A DNA stretch of 64,000 nucleotides from Homalodisca vitripennis. Taxonomy: Eukaryota > Arthropoda > Insecta > Hemiptera > Cicadellidae. The stretch's first letter is position 1, and the number at the start of each line of letters is the position of its first letter. The notes beneath the pieces were generated by a model. The model worked only from the letters and a program-made list of their open reading frames with translations, searched no databases and was not told the DNA's origin. Both the position numbers and the translations under genes were made by a program. Of this stretch, positions 34,758 to 47,200 are shown piece after piece. The stretch covers positions 198,412,001 through 198,476,000 of the forward strand of contig NC_060207.1 in assembly GCF_021130785.1 (NCBI RefSeq), read 5' to 3'.

Positions 34758-36014
34758 TTATCACAATGGTTATCAAAAACAAAACACTTCAAAATTTAAA
34801 ACGTCTTCCTTCATTTTCGGTCAAGAATAGATATGATTTTATACAATCAATTAAAGACATCGTTATAGAAGAAGAGAAGAACGATTTTCATAAAAAAATT
34901 TGGTTTTTATTCATACCAAAAAACATTGGTACAGGTAATACTATGTGTCTAACCTAAACATAGTAAACCTAAACAAATAATATCAATAGCCGTAAATCGC
35001 TCATTTCCCAAATATTTTACAAAGAATGCGATATGTGTAAATAAATACGCACAATGCGTTGAAGGCATTTTATTTCGGACAGTGGCCAAAATACGTTCCT
35101 TAATAATGAAAATCATGAGCAAGAAAGACGGTGAGTAAAAATTAAATTAATGATTTATGATATGTTATGGTTTGTTTTGAGATCATTTTTGGTTTTATCC
35201 GAGGAGCGTTTCCCCCCAAACTACGTAAAATATGAATAATTCTAGGTATAATTACACACTAGTTACAAATATTTTGTTATGGTTTCAAATTCTGTTAAAT
35301 TAACCGAATTAGATAATTTCTTCGTTGCAATGTAATAGTACCTAAATTACGTATTTAACATAATAAAAACTTAACAATACTACAAAAAGTATCATTAATG
35401 GTTATAACATATACAATGGAAGTTAACGAGGCTATTTCTAGACGCTAACATGAAAAGAGCCAATCAACTGTCGTACGTGAGATTATCTGAACACGTACAC
35501 ACATACACAGCATAACCATGTTACTGCTTCTATTTATATTCTACATTCAAATATCAAATTTTATAAACGCAGTTCGACACGTGAGCATACTATTCAACTA
35601 AACATCCACATTCATCATTATACAGAAAACATTCTTTAATTATACATTGGATCAAATTCATCATTTATACACCAAATTTTATAAAATATGTTATAAAATT
35701 GTGTCTTATGTTATATCATCAAGTTAACGTAAATAGGTTAAGTCTTAAGAAGGTTGATAACTTTTATTTGTATGAAGAATATTGAGTGAAAATGGTTGCA
35801 AAGCTAACAATAACTACTCTACCCCAAAACATTTACAGGCTATATTTATGTTATAATTCTAATTTAAATACTTGACAGTAATTGACAGAAAAAATTATTT
35901 TAACCCATGGATCTCAGCGGCCATTTATCAAACTATGATAATTAAATTTAAACAATTATACTGACTGTGAATAGATGTTAAAAGTATTATTAGTTATTAT
36001 TAATGCATAATATA
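34758..36014. other. AT-rich non-coding stretch
   Basis: The stretch lies between the PLE and the LINE. No gene or structured element is recognised. Confidence 0.5.
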
Positions 36015-36180
36015 ATATGCCACCGCCAGTCTCATCGACAGTTCCGACTGAGCCTCACACCTTGGCCTTTGAAACTTATGCTGAGGCACTAAAAAGCCAC
36101 ATAGTGAACGCTGATATTCCTGAACAAAAAAACTGTATGCTCATAAAAAATTTAATAACAAGGTAGACGCAGAACTAAAG

Positions 36181-36895
36181 TGTCAAAATCAAAACAAATA
36201 CCAAATTAACCAAATTCCAAATTCAACCCAAAATTTATCGGTGGTGCACCAAAATGCACAGTGTGCCACCAATAAAACTGACGAGTTGTCACTTATGGCA
36301 GGCGAGTTGAGTCCTGATGTTTTTGTAATTGCAGAGCACAGTTTCAGATCTGAAACGGTCGGAAATTTCAGGATTGACAACTATGAATTGGCAACATCTT
36401 TTAATCGAGAACTTTTTAAAGGGGGAGGTGTGGCAATTGCGTAAAATTTGTATGGAATTCCTTCCCTTCAGGATCGATCATAGTTGTGATTTAGATTTTG
36501 AAGTGGTTGGAGTAAAAATCAACCTAAATCCCGAAAACAAAATTATCATAATTGGTTTATATCGCTCTCCAAATGGATGCAGCAACACCTTTTTTGAAAA
36601 ATTTGAAATTCTTCTAAATTCTCTCAGTTTAAAGTCGACCAAGTTTATTATAACTGGGGATTTCAACATCGATGTTTTGGACCACACTAACCCCTTAACC
36701 CAGCGGCTAAGTGATATTCTTAATTCTTTTGGTATAATCTGGTCAGTAAACACGCCAACACGAGTCACCACCACATCGAGCACAGCCATCGACAACGTCA
36801 TCACAAACATTCCAAACGCCACAATCTCTGTACTGGATGTAGCCATATCTGACCACTATGCTCAGGAGACCATAATTAATTTTTTGCTCAGGTGA
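36181..36895 (+). pseudogene. LINE endonuclease domain (APE-type), frameshifted
   Basis: The first part (to about 36440) reads VHQNAQCATNKTDEL, ELSPDVFVIAEHSF and FKGGGVAIA. A frameshift near 36440 moves to the next frame, with GLYRSPNG, KFIITGDFNIDVLD and VAISDHYAQE. These are the standard APE-like endonuclease motifs of LINEs: QN...K..EL, TEH, GGGVAI, YRPP/YRSP, GDFN(I/L) and SDH. The enzyme nicks the target to prime reverse transcription. The catalytic Glu, Asp/Asn and His positions are present, but the frame is broken. Confidence 0.85.
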
Positions 36896-36956
36896 ATTCA
36901 ACGCTTTTTTTTCGTCGGTTGCGTTATCCGATCCATCTTTCAAATGCTCCAACCAA

Positions 36957-38195
36957 GTGTCATTGATGGGGCCGGTCTCTTCCATGGCACTGCCTCCAGT
37001 GAGTGAGGAGGAAGTGTCTCGTCTGATGCAGAGATGTAAACCAAAACATTCATGTGACATTAACGGCATGTCTATGTGGCTGCTCAAACGCTGCTTTAAG
37101 CACATTTTGACTCCACTGAAAAATTTGATCAACATGTCTTTCGCTCAAGGCAATTTTTCCTTCCACACTGAAAACAGCGAAAGTCACGCCAATTTTCAAA
37201 AAAGACGATCCTTGCCAAGGCATGTTTGCAAGCAAACAACTATCGTCCTATTTCAATCCTTCCAGTCATAAGAAAAATTTTTGAAAAGCTTTTTATGTCG
37301 AGATAGAGGGGTTCTTTGAGCGTTTTGATGTTATTTGTTCTCATCAATTCGGCTTCAGAAAAAAACAAATCCACTATCGATGCCGTAACAAATTTAATCG
37401 AAACCGTTGTCGATGGACTGGAGAGACGGGAACATGTGCTAAGCATATTCCTTGATCTGTCCAAAGCATTCGACTATGTACATCATGAGACATTGTTGTG
37501 CCAGTTGAAGACATTTGGTGTTCGAGGTCTGCCGCACGAATGGCTTTCGTCTTATCTCAGAGATATCAGCCAAGTGTGTGCAGATTGCGTATTCCCTGTC
37601 AAAAAAAGTAAAAATGGCCTATGGTGTCCCGCAAGGATCTGTCCTTGGACCAGTACTATTTCTTGTGTACGTCAACGGATTGAATTCGTCGCTCCTAACA
37701 GGTAAAATAGTTCAATACGCTGACGATACAACGCTCTGTTTCAAAGCTAAAACAAAGAACCAATTAGAAATCAATACTTTTTTAGAACTGAATTCATGTA
37801 TTCAGTATTTCTCAACATTGAACCTGAGAGCGAACAGCTCCAAATCAAATGTGTTAAATTTTTGCCTTCGGCAATATGAGACTGAGGATTGCGTTGCTGT
37901 GATGGTGGATGATGTCCTCCTAGAGGAAAATGATTCTACCAAGTTCCTAGGGATGTGCCTTGATCGAGGCCTGACATGGGACGATCACATAGAAAGCATC
38001 TGTTCAAAGGTTTCTTCCGGCATTTATGCTTTACGAAATCTCTCCAAGTTTTGCTCCTTGGACTTACTAAGAACGGCCTATTTTGGCCTTGTATATCCTC
38101 ATATAACATACGGGCTGAGACTGTGGGGCAGCTGTTCTAAATACAAATTTGAAAGAGTATTTAGAATTCAAAAGAAAGCGGTCCGACTTATTTAA
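36957..38195 (+). pseudogene. LINE reverse transcriptase domain, frameshifted
   Basis: Across three frames the RT motifs appear in order. They are NNYRPISILPVIRKIFEKLF (about 37235), QFGF, LDLSKAFDYVHHETLL (about 37449), VPQGSVLGPVLFLVYVNGL (about 37627) and the catalytic YADDT (37716-37730). These are followed by FLGMCLDRGLTWDDHI and YGLRLWG. The best frame is open from 37515 to 38195. Frameshifts near 37200, 37350 and 37600 separate the motifs. This is the non-LTR type of RNA-dependent DNA polymerase, and this copy is dead. Confidence 0.9.
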
Positions 38196-38552
38196 AAATT
38201 GAAATTCAGAGATTCATGTAAAAGTTCCTTTAGGGAGCTTGAATTGCTGACTTTGCCCTGTCTCTATATCCTTGAGGTTGCTCTGTACTGCTGATTCAAG
38301 TGTGAGTTGGTCCAAGGCAGGGACGTTCACCAATACGGGACTAGAGGCCGGGACAACTTCCGTATTCAACAGCACAGAACTCCCACGTTCGAACGTCTAC
38401 CTTCCGAGGTTGGCGTAAGGTTCATAAATAAGCTCCCTTATGAGATAAAAAATTTAAATGATCCTAAAAAATTCAAAGCTCGATTGAGAAACCTATTGGT
38501 GTCGAGGGTGTTTTACTCTGTTGAAGAGTTTATGATGAGCCGCTGGGATTAA
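38196..38552 (+). pseudogene. LINE C-terminal region
   Basis: In the same frame as the RT, after two stops, the translation gives [32 protein letters not shown] and VGVRFINKLPYEIK. This matches the conserved end of jockey/CR1-type ORF2 proteins (YxTR...HR...GxxFxNKLP). It ends at a stop at 38552, about 200 bp before the polyadenylation signal. Confidence 0.8.
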
Positions 38553-38737
38553 ATTTGAAGTTAATTGAAATAAATTGGTCAAGTCCTTTAGTTCTGTTCT
38601 AAATTGTAATCAGCATAGCTGAAAACTTTTTAATGAGTGAACTGACTTGCATTTAATTTGATATATTTTAATTAGTTTAATTCATTTTAATACATGTATA
38701 TTGACGATTGTATACAATTTGCTTAAATTGTGAACAC

Positions 38738-38743
38738 AATAAA
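38738..38743 (+). terminator. LINE polyadenylation signal
   Basis: AATAAA lies about 190 bp after the last LINE codon and is followed by GATTTTATTATTAG, the likely 3' terminus. This spacing fits the 3' end of a non-LTR retrotransposon. Confidence 0.55.
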
Positions 38744-38757
38744 GATTTTATTATTAG

Positions 38758-40414
38758 TATATGTTTCATATTAACTGTTTGAAGAATCATATATAAATAG
38801 AAGTATATAGCTCTATTACAATTTGTTCATGTAAGGGAATAAATACGATATAAATTTTTCAAACCTTATTTGACATATATTGTAGAATTTACTATCCCCA
38901 TACCCATAACTATGCCTAGGAAACAAAGTATATCTTCATAACGTTGAAAATATTTATGTTAATATGTAAATATGGATTTAAAACGATTTTATCTAACAAA
39001 CCTTTGTGGATATATTTTTATGAAACTAAGAAGACGTTTAGCCTTATTTACTGTGTTACATCACTAACTTTACTATCATTCAATATGGAGGCATTTTTGG
39101 TATATATCAGTGTAGAACCTCACCTTCCAACCGCATAACATTAGTGTTCGCTCAGGGATTTTCTACTTTACGCCCTTACTAAAAGATTTATAATTTGTGA
39201 CTTATATAAATAATAAAAACTTAAAAATCTTTTGCAATTATTCATAGCATGAAATTATATAATCACATTTAATCTACCAATGCAATGTGTTTTACAACCG
39301 AGTATTATTTTATTTCGATAACGGTATTATGTACAGAAATAAAAATAGGTTCTCTGTGTTAGATGGTTCATTTTAAATCTTCATTTTAATTAAACATTAT
39401 AATTCATAAAGTAAAAAGATTTTGAGGACCAACTTTTGTTTGCATTGTAAATAATTAATCACTTATTTTTGTCCATACTAACTCATATAACAAATGTGCA
39501 TTATGGTAAGTTTAAACCGACCAAGGTGTGATTATCAGTCTGCGGCAGAAATGCGACAGACTGACAGTTCGATGAAATGGAATTGCAAAAGCTGTTCTAG
39601 TGTATAAGTTCTCTAGGTCGTGCTTCCAGGATTTGATAAACGGCAGTGGCAGCATGGACAGGTTTCAAATCTAAGAGGGGCGAAATTTAAGATTAGCCCC
39701 GTCTCACTATGCATCGCAGCGTATTAAATCCGACAATGTCGCGCACTTGATTCCTGGAATCTGAGTTTACGTCTGAAAAATCTACAAATCATTCTCAGAC
39801 GAAAAAGGTTGAAACGATCTCTTTGCATACAATCTTGCATCCAGACTACAAAACAGGCCTCCCTTGTTTCTCAGAAACCATTGATTTTATTACAGAAGAG
39901 GAGGTGCTCCTATTTATTATCAGGTGCGCAATTTAATACACTACGTTAGTTTAGACATAATCTCAAAGCACGGTGGAGAAACGAAGTTTTCTACACTTAA
40001 CGTAGCTAAGGTGGTGAAACTTGTTTCAATGTGAATGTCGAGTGTACTATTCCACCTTCGGTTCAGTGCTCAGGTTCACCTCTCAAATTTGCTTTTATGA
40101 AACCATGAGAGCACTTAAAAACAGTGTATACTAGATTCCTGCTTAGTAAACCAAGTAGATCTATTTTCTAGTATAGGTGTCAATTATATCGTAACTATAT
40201 AACTATCCGTTCTGAACTTCTGCTTTGCCAACTTTTTTAATCACTTTAGACATCGTGAACTACTGATTCAAGCGAATCAAGTCTAGAATAAAGTGTGTAA
40301 ACAAAGAAATCATCAGTTTGCACTAAGCGATTAATCAATTTAATTAACGTTTGCAGGCGTGAACACGTGCTTGGCTATCATGTAAGTGACCATTAGAGGT
40401 ATGTAGGAAGAGAC

Positions 40415-40418
<4 letters not shown>
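38758..40418. other. Non-coding stretch with a GC-richer part at 39.5-40.1 kb
   Basis: The first 750 bp are AT-rich and empty. From about 39510 to 40100 the composition is more balanced and one plus-strand frame stays open for roughly 67 codons, but nothing in it is recognisable. It may be an old mobile-element fragment. Confidence 0.35.
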
Positions 40419-40449
<31 letters not shown>

Positions 40450-40477
40450 TGTATATATATATATATATATATATATA
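40419..40477. repeat. (TA)n microsatellite with one interruption
   Basis: Two TA runs are separated by a CTG interruption, and the tract is nearly palindromic as a whole. Confidence 0.95.
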
Positions 40478-40893
40478 AATGAAAAATAAGTCAGAGTGGT
40501 GTACGTCAATTACCGTATATGTAGAGATTTTATTATAAAATCGAATAATCGAAATAGAAAAAATTTCTAATGAATTTTCGTGGTCTATACCATAAGAGTT
40601 ACCCTAGAGCACTTACAAAGGTAAATACACCTTGAAAGTGTCCACATGGCTGACTTAGAGGGACGGACTCAGCAGCTAAAAGACTTCTTCTTTAATAGCC
40701 GATAGATAAACTTACAGCTAAGTAAGAAGGTTCTATCAACATTTTTGTGTTAATGAATGTTATGTGACACTAGCACCTTAGAGTTAAAACATTTATATCT
40801 TCTTCTTTGTTTGAAGGTTATTTTTGACGATGGAAGGATTGTGAAGGAAACAGGATTTTTCCGGACATTTGCCATCGTTCATTGAACAATAAA

Positions 40894-40951
40894 TCAGTAA
40901 CTCTACTTTTCGAGATCTGCAATCTGATCTCTTCTTCAGGTAAAGAACTAA
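40894..40951 (-). ncRNA. Degenerate hammerhead-like motif in the left arm
   Basis: This is the inverted counterpart of 41240-41297. It keeps CTGAAGA, the GAGATC/GATCTC stem II and GAAA. Stem III is spoiled (GAAAAGTA in place of GAAACGTA), and the inner stem I pairing is weakened. Confidence 0.4.
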
Positions 40952-41239
40952 CCTAATACATAATATTACAAACTAGGTTAAAATAAACAAATCTTACCAA
41001 AGCGTTGTGGCACGCCTCAGTCGTAGGTGGTTAGTAGACGAATGAAGACGCATTGTGACCTGTATTCCGTAGTTCAGTTTTAATGATTAGTGTTTTGTAT
41101 AGTTTTTTCTTAAGTGCATGTTTATAGAGTTAGTGAAGTTGACAAACAACATGTAGGTTGTGATTCCTGACTTAGGCGTGCCACAACGCTTTGGTAAGAT
41201 TTGTTTATTTTAACCTAGTTTGTAATATAATGTATTAGG

Positions 41240-41297
41240 TTAGTTCTTTACCTGAAGAAGAGATCAGGTTGCAGATCTCGAAACGTAGTGTTACTGA
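41240..41297 (+). ncRNA. Hammerhead-like ribozyme motif in the right arm
   Basis: Outer stem I pairs TTAGT (41240-41244) with ACTGA (41293-41297). Inner stem I pairs TAC with GTG, including one wobble pair. CTGAAGA (41252-41258) fits the CUGANGA box. Stem II is GAGATC/GATCTC with an 8-nt loop. GAAA (41280-41283) and a palindromic stem III (AC/GT) follow, with H17 = A at 41287. The internal loop in stem I is typical of type I PLE hammerheads. One extra A sits between the first box and stem II, which may reduce activity. Confidence 0.5.
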
Positions 41298-41349
41298 TTT
41301 ATTGTTTCACTGAACGATGGCAAATGTCCGGAAAATCCTGTTTCCTTCA

Positions 41350-43198
41350 TTTATATCTTTTAGGTAAAAACGCCTTGGTCTATCACTGTAGGGTTTGAAA
41401 CATCAGTGGAATATCGATAAAGAATATAAAATATTTTTTGCTTCACCATAATTTATTTTACCATTATAATAAAGTGTGGTATTTGAATAGGAGCAGTAAG
41501 ACTACGCATGGTAGCAGCGACTGTACTTAGTGAAGGAGAAGATATAAGCCGCGGGGTTAATCTGGTAGAGTAATGACGCTGACAGAACACTCATCATGAA
41601 ACGCGCTTTGTCAGCGGATAATGTAGGCTCCGTTGCTGCAATCTGATTCTAATCTCAGAGTAATACTTGTTCTTAGAAGTATTAAAACATTCCTGCAGTA
41701 TTTATTTCAATTGTATTTTCACACATCCTAATCACTGTTTTTGAATTTCTAATGTTCTAACATTTTTACGTGAATGTAATTACGATCATCAACAATAAGC
41801 CGTTGTAAGAATTTTTAACATAATAAATAATATACTGTTCTATACTTTATGTCTGTAAGAACGTACGTTTATTAGATAGATCGATTATTACTGGAGATAA
41901 AGATATATATTTACTACAGTAAGTTTGTACATTAATTTCTCCCTAACTTTCTAAAAAGTTACTTTGGTACAATTCATATTTTATTGTCGTAGGGCTTTTA
42001 CAAGAAAAAATATAAATGACCTTCTTCACAGGTGTAATAATATAATGCTAAACTTAACTTTAAACGTGGAGCATATACACATTCCATTAAAATAATTTTG
42101 TATCACGTTAAATTTGTTGCATTTTTATAAATAACATATTTTGTAAAGAGGAAAAAAATACTTTTTTGAGATTCATTCCAGTCTTCATCGTGGTATCGTA
42201 GCCCGTATGAGAATCTTACCAAAGAAAATAAAAGGGAGAGTCGAAAAAATACAAGTTTGATGTTACTAATAAATATTGCTACGACCATAGGCAGGATTTA
42301 ACCTTCGCTTTCTCTTTAAAATTTCTCCGTATGTATTATCATCGGTAATGATTGGTTGGTGCAAGCTGTTACATTACTTCAAGTTAAGATAATGGCTATC
42401 AGGTTATGTGGGCAATTTTTCATCGAAAAATTCGGGATATTAATCATTTTCTGTGGATGTATCCTTTAGCTCGGATATATTATACAGGAAGTTGCATTTT
42501 TACTTCATGTAATCAACTTAGGAAAAAATGTTTGTCAATTTAAGATTTTAACTAAATTTATGTCAAAGGAAAATAAAATCTATTGTTTTAGGTCAAATCA
42601 AAAGAATTAGTAATTTTTAGTCGTATTTTTTTTAAATAGCAAAGAAGTTTATGTTACTAAAATAAATAACACTTTTTTAATAACTCTAAAGTCCAATGTA
42701 AAAGTTAGAGTAGTTTTATGATTAGGAAGCCTTGCCTAGGTTTCTTAGTAAAAAGAATTAACAAATTTAAATCCGTGCGAAATGTTATTGACATATAGGA
42801 AATAATTAAAAGCCCTGTGAGTGGTGTTTAATGACAAAGATTGCCCTGTATAATTTAAACCAACTAAAGTTGTTGAATTATCTAACACTGGTTTTATTCT
42901 TCAGATATAGGCAAATATTTAGTACTGTTTACCTTAGAACCCAGTATTAAAAATATATTCTCAGTTTAGAAGTGGCAAAGTCGTGCTTTGCAAGTTTACC
43001 ATGTGTTCCTTCGAATCGAAACAGTTAACAAACACCAGATTAATTACAACAGTTGAATTATATTTATTTTAATTAACAAGATTCATATCCCTGCAAATTT
43101 TTTTGATTTTACACATTCAATTTAATGTTTATTTCAGTAACTTTCTATGATAGTTTTAATCAAATTTGTTTTCAATCTATTTAAATCAAATATGATAT
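41350..43198. other. Non-coding stretch
   Basis: I see no recognised gene. A segment near 41500-41660 is GC-richer but has no open frame or structure that I can name. Confidence 0.45.
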
Positions 43199-43590
43199 TT
43201 TGCCATCCTGTGTGTACAAGGATTGTTGTACAGGATTGTTTTTTTCAACACCTTAACGATCGCCATTTATTCATTGCCTCTGGTTAGTTCTGTGTGAATG
43301 AAAGTTGAGTGCAGACATATTGTGACTTGTATTATGTATATCAGTATTAATAATTATTGTTTTTTTTTTTCATTATTAAGTGCGTGTTTTAGAGTAAGTT
43401 AGTATGCTTGGAGTTGATACACATAATGGTTCTTGTGATTCTTGCCTTATGCTTGTGACAGTACTCTGGTATTATTTATGTATTGTAGCCTTGATTGTAG
43501 TTATGTGTTATGGTTCGTTCTTCACCCGAGGAAGATTATATTGCAAATCTCGTTAAACGTATTCTTACTGTTTTTTTTGTATTTTCTAAA
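43199..43590 (+). mobile_element. PLE-like terminal repeat, diverged copy
   Basis: The copy starts at CCATCCTGTGTGTACAAGG. It carries TTGTGACTTGTATTATGTA and a TTATTAAGTGCGTGTTTTAG segment that aligns with the spacer of the foldback element. It ends with a decayed hammerhead core (CCGAGGAAGATTATATTGCA, then AATCTCGTTAAACG). The GAAA box is lost here. Confidence 0.6.
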
Positions 43591-43995
43591 AATACTGATT
43601 TTATGAAAAAATCATGTTTTTCACAAATTAATAGTCCTAGTAGAACTTTAGGGGATGAGCAATTATTTCTGAAGGCCTTAAAATAGTTAAAGTTCAAAAT
43701 AACTTTCATTCTTCTTTGTACTGTATATGTTCTTATTAGGTACATGCAATATTAATAATGTAAAGATATAATCTTTTTTGAAAAACTTTGATTTATCATA
43801 AACTTGGAATTGAACAACCAGTTCAGCGAGTCAAACACTAAAACATTAAAACCTCCTCAAGTTTTGAAGGTTTAAAACGTTGATATGATATTAGAATGGG
43901 ACAAGTTATTAATCATTTTAGTTACTGTCTGTATATTATCAGAATATTTCCTATCACTCAGAACTTTCATCATGTGTTTATTTTAAGTATGTAAT

Positions 43996-44260
43996 TTCCC
44001 CATCCTGCGTGTACAGGAGCTGTTTTACAGGATTGCTATGGCCTCATTATCGCTGTTTACTATTGGCCTCTGGTCAGTTGTATGTGGTTGGCCGATGAGT
44101 TCAGACCTATTGTGATGTGAATGAGAAGTTAAGTATTTAGTGCTTTGTCTTTATTAAGTGGACATTTTTGCTGAGGAAGAGATCGTTTTGCAGATCTCGA
44201 AAATTAGTGTTACTTTGAACACTTAACAATGGAATATGTCCATAAAACAATCAAATTTTC
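43996..44260 (+). mobile_element. PLE-like terminal repeat with hammerhead-like core
   Basis: The copy starts CCATCCTGCGTGTACAGG, about 797 bp after the start of the previous copy. It holds GCCTCTGGTCAGTTGT and CAGACCTATTGTGATGTG. It ends with CTGAGGA (44171), stem II GAGATC/GATCTC and GAAAA (44199). The two copies could be the paired terminal repeats of one nearly empty element. Confidence 0.6.
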
Positions 44261-47200
44261 TTAAACTAATAGTACTGCCAATTTTTAAAAATATGACTTA
44301 TTGTACAAAATAAAAACATTATTGCTTAAACGAAAATAAAGAACATTTATAGCTTTAATTCAATTATGTAATTAATAAGCCGTCATGATATGGCTCATGT
44401 TGAAAAGTTATAAAAGCAATTTTGTCCAGGATCGTTATAAAAAATAAATTATTGATCGTGTTCGTTATTACAAGAACTTTTTATCACAATATAATTTTCA
44501 TTGCTTTATTAGACTGCTATCATCCAACATATGTATAGAAAACTACTTGAACAGACATTGATGCAAAATGAATTACCTAAAAATTCAAATCACCTTTTTC
44601 TGTTTCATTCTACTGTGCTTAATATCTGATTTATGACTAATCTACTTAAAAAGTTATTTTCCTTACCTTGGAACAATCTCAGCTAAGATATTGAAATATT
44701 AATAATTTGGGAATATAACTTATTAAACATTGTTTACTGTTTAAAAAAACCTATAATGCCTTATATTGTAAAATTTATTATTCGATATTATCGAATTATG
44801 TTTATTATTTCGCCTAATATTAGTGTTCATGTATCACTAATATTTGTGTGTATGTATTGCCCCTAACATAATTTCCCTTTTCAAAAATTATTACAAATAC
44901 ATATTCTCTATAGGCATTAGCAGGGTTTTGAAATTAACAATACATCTAGTAATAATTTTATGCTGTACTAATATTTATTGATTATTTCTTCAGCTATTTT
45001 CTTGTTGATCATATTGGTTATGTAATATGTATACAATCTATGTATATATGTAAAACATGCCTTTATAATTTTTGGAGTTTTAAGAATAATCATTTAGGCT
45101 AACTATTAAAACTGCCAAACAATTGAAATAAAAAATCATTACTGTCATATTTATTTTTACCGTAGCTATATTTTTTAGTTACCTGGAATACAAACAATGT
45201 AAAAATTAAATTTTCCGTGAAAAAACATTCATTGATTTTAAACTTAGAATTGAGAAACTAATTTAGTCACTAAGATACTAAAACATAAAAATATCTTATT
45301 CTTTAATGTTTAGAACATTTTTATTAAAAGGGACCAAGTTAAGTGTCGTTTTAGTTTCCGTCACATGGCGCATGGTGATACAAGGTGTTATATCAGAATA
45401 TTCTCTATAAATGAAAACATTCAGCATTATATGTGTTTATATTCAGTATGTTACTTTAACACTTAAGAATGAAATAATAGGTTTAGTTTTTAATCCACTA
45501 TATCAAAGAACTTGCAAACGTTCGCGCGTGAGATGTACATCCTCTGAAATAAACAACGGCTCTGCCAGTGGATGGTCGGGAATAGTTGACACAGACTGTG
45601 CACAGTGTGTACTCTAGAGTCTCTGGGGACTGGCTTTGTCATCATGTATACGAGACTGTACACATTCAAGGAAGTTCTTGTCCTGTGTACATGGTTCACT
45701 TTGGGTTGAGTTTACTCGTGTAAAAATCTGTAAAAGCAATTATTGTCTATTTAACGTAAACTCGTTTTCACTTCTACTCGTATGTATATATCTAATAATA
45801 AGTGCAATATAACCTAGGCTAAGCAGTATTAAGTAATTTAAATGACAGTTGAAATCGATTAAGTAATTTAAATGACAGTTGAAATCGATTAACATATCTT
45901 TTACTAATAAAGACCCGTTTCGCACTTCTTAAAGGAGTGCCCTTGCCTATCTGTCATTGTGTGAGATAACTTAAGATAAAATTCCAATATATTTGGTGCA
46001 TGTTACGTGGGTACAGTACGCGCGCTGAAGTTTCGGCCCTGTCGTTGCCCTACTAACCAAATAAAAACATTGACTCTCCAATGATCCGTCACGGACGGCA
46101 ATGTTTAATTCTCGCTCGACAATCAACTTATGGTTAGACCAACTTCCTGTACAAATAAAATTCTGAAACTTCGCAGATCTATTTTCCTGTGTATGCCAAT
46201 GCTAATGGATGTATTAAGTTTCAATGTTTTATTACTTTTCTTCAATAAAATATATTTTTAAAATTAACTGTGCCAAAATCGTAATACAAAAAAGTTTGTA
46301 TGTGAGGATTTTTTTTATTATTTGGCCAGGAAACTTTCACCAGAGGGAAAGTGAAATGAATTCTGAACGAACTGAATTTAATTTTAGATTTAACTTTTTC
46401 AGTTCATTAGGTTAGCCGTAACGTTTAGTTGTAAATGCACCGACACCGGCAATACCATTTGAAAGTTTAACATTGAATGAATCACTTTGCAATAGTTTAT
46501 TTCTGAAAAAAAACACACTTTAGGCCATAGTGGTGATCTGTGATAAACTAAAAGTTTAAACTTTAATGAAATTATGTTGAATTTAATTGTATTATATTCG
46601 AATAGAAAGTGTTTTGGGTGTATTGTTTATACACTAATTTTATGACAGATGAATGAATACGAAACACTGATGTATAAAGAATCAGGGACAATAAATATTC
46701 AGACTGCAGCGGGCCAAACATTGGCGGATGTCTGCAGAACAGTTGTTATCGGGCAATCCACCTTTCGTCCCCCGACATAGTCTGCTCGGTTGACTCGGAG
46801 CCGAACCTTCAGCGAGCGTACTGTACCTATTGTTTAGCGATCAATTCTATTTTGTGGTCAGTAGATGAAAACCGAAGGTAAAAAAAAAAAAAACAAGTAA
46901 TTTTATACAAAAGTGCAGGAATCTTAAGTCAATAGGAAGACTAAAGTCGAAATCCTTTGTTTTTCAGTATGCTTACTCTCTAACTTGAGCTTAAGCGCCA
47001 AAATACTTTCAGCAAAAACTGATCATTGTTCTAACAGAGGTAATGTTCGTAATATTCTAAGTTGAGTTTTAATATGATACGAGTATGCATGATACTACAG
47101 GACTAAGATACTTGTTTTACTGCAGTATTCCTCCACCTCTATATAGTTTTTTACTTTTAATTGATACCACATTTTGTTGACAGGTTAATATTTTAACTGG

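Larger units (their letters stand above)
36015..38757 (+). mobile_element. Degenerate jockey/CR1-type LINE
   Basis: The order on the plus strand is a possible ORF1 tail, an apurinic-type endonuclease, a reverse transcriptase with YADDT, a conserved C-terminal region, an AATAAA signal and a short T/A tail. It is about 2.7 kb long and interrupted by several frameshifts and stops, so it is inactive. The 5' limit near 36015 is where a short Pro/Thr-rich frame begins (MPPPVSSTVPTEP), which I take as a remnant of ORF1. I see no clear target-site duplication. Confidence 0.85.
40842..41349. mobile_element. Foldback element built from PLE-like termini
   Basis: Two arms of about 176 bp (40842-41017 and 41174-41349) are inverted repeats of about 95% identity by eye, from GAAGGAAACAGGA at the outer edge to GGCACGCCT at the inner edge. 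They enclose a 156-bp spacer. Spacer plus right arm form one plus-strand terminal unit, related to sequences at 43.2, 44.0 and 57.1 kb. The left arm is an inverted partial copy. Each arm contains a hammerhead-like core. Inverted partial duplication at the ends is common in Penelope-like insertions. There is no coding sequence. Confidence 0.75.

Noticed and set aside
36478..37135. Two minus-strand frames of 122 and 130 codons
   Set aside because: They are antisense shadows of the LINE endonuclease and reverse transcriptase coding on the plus strand.
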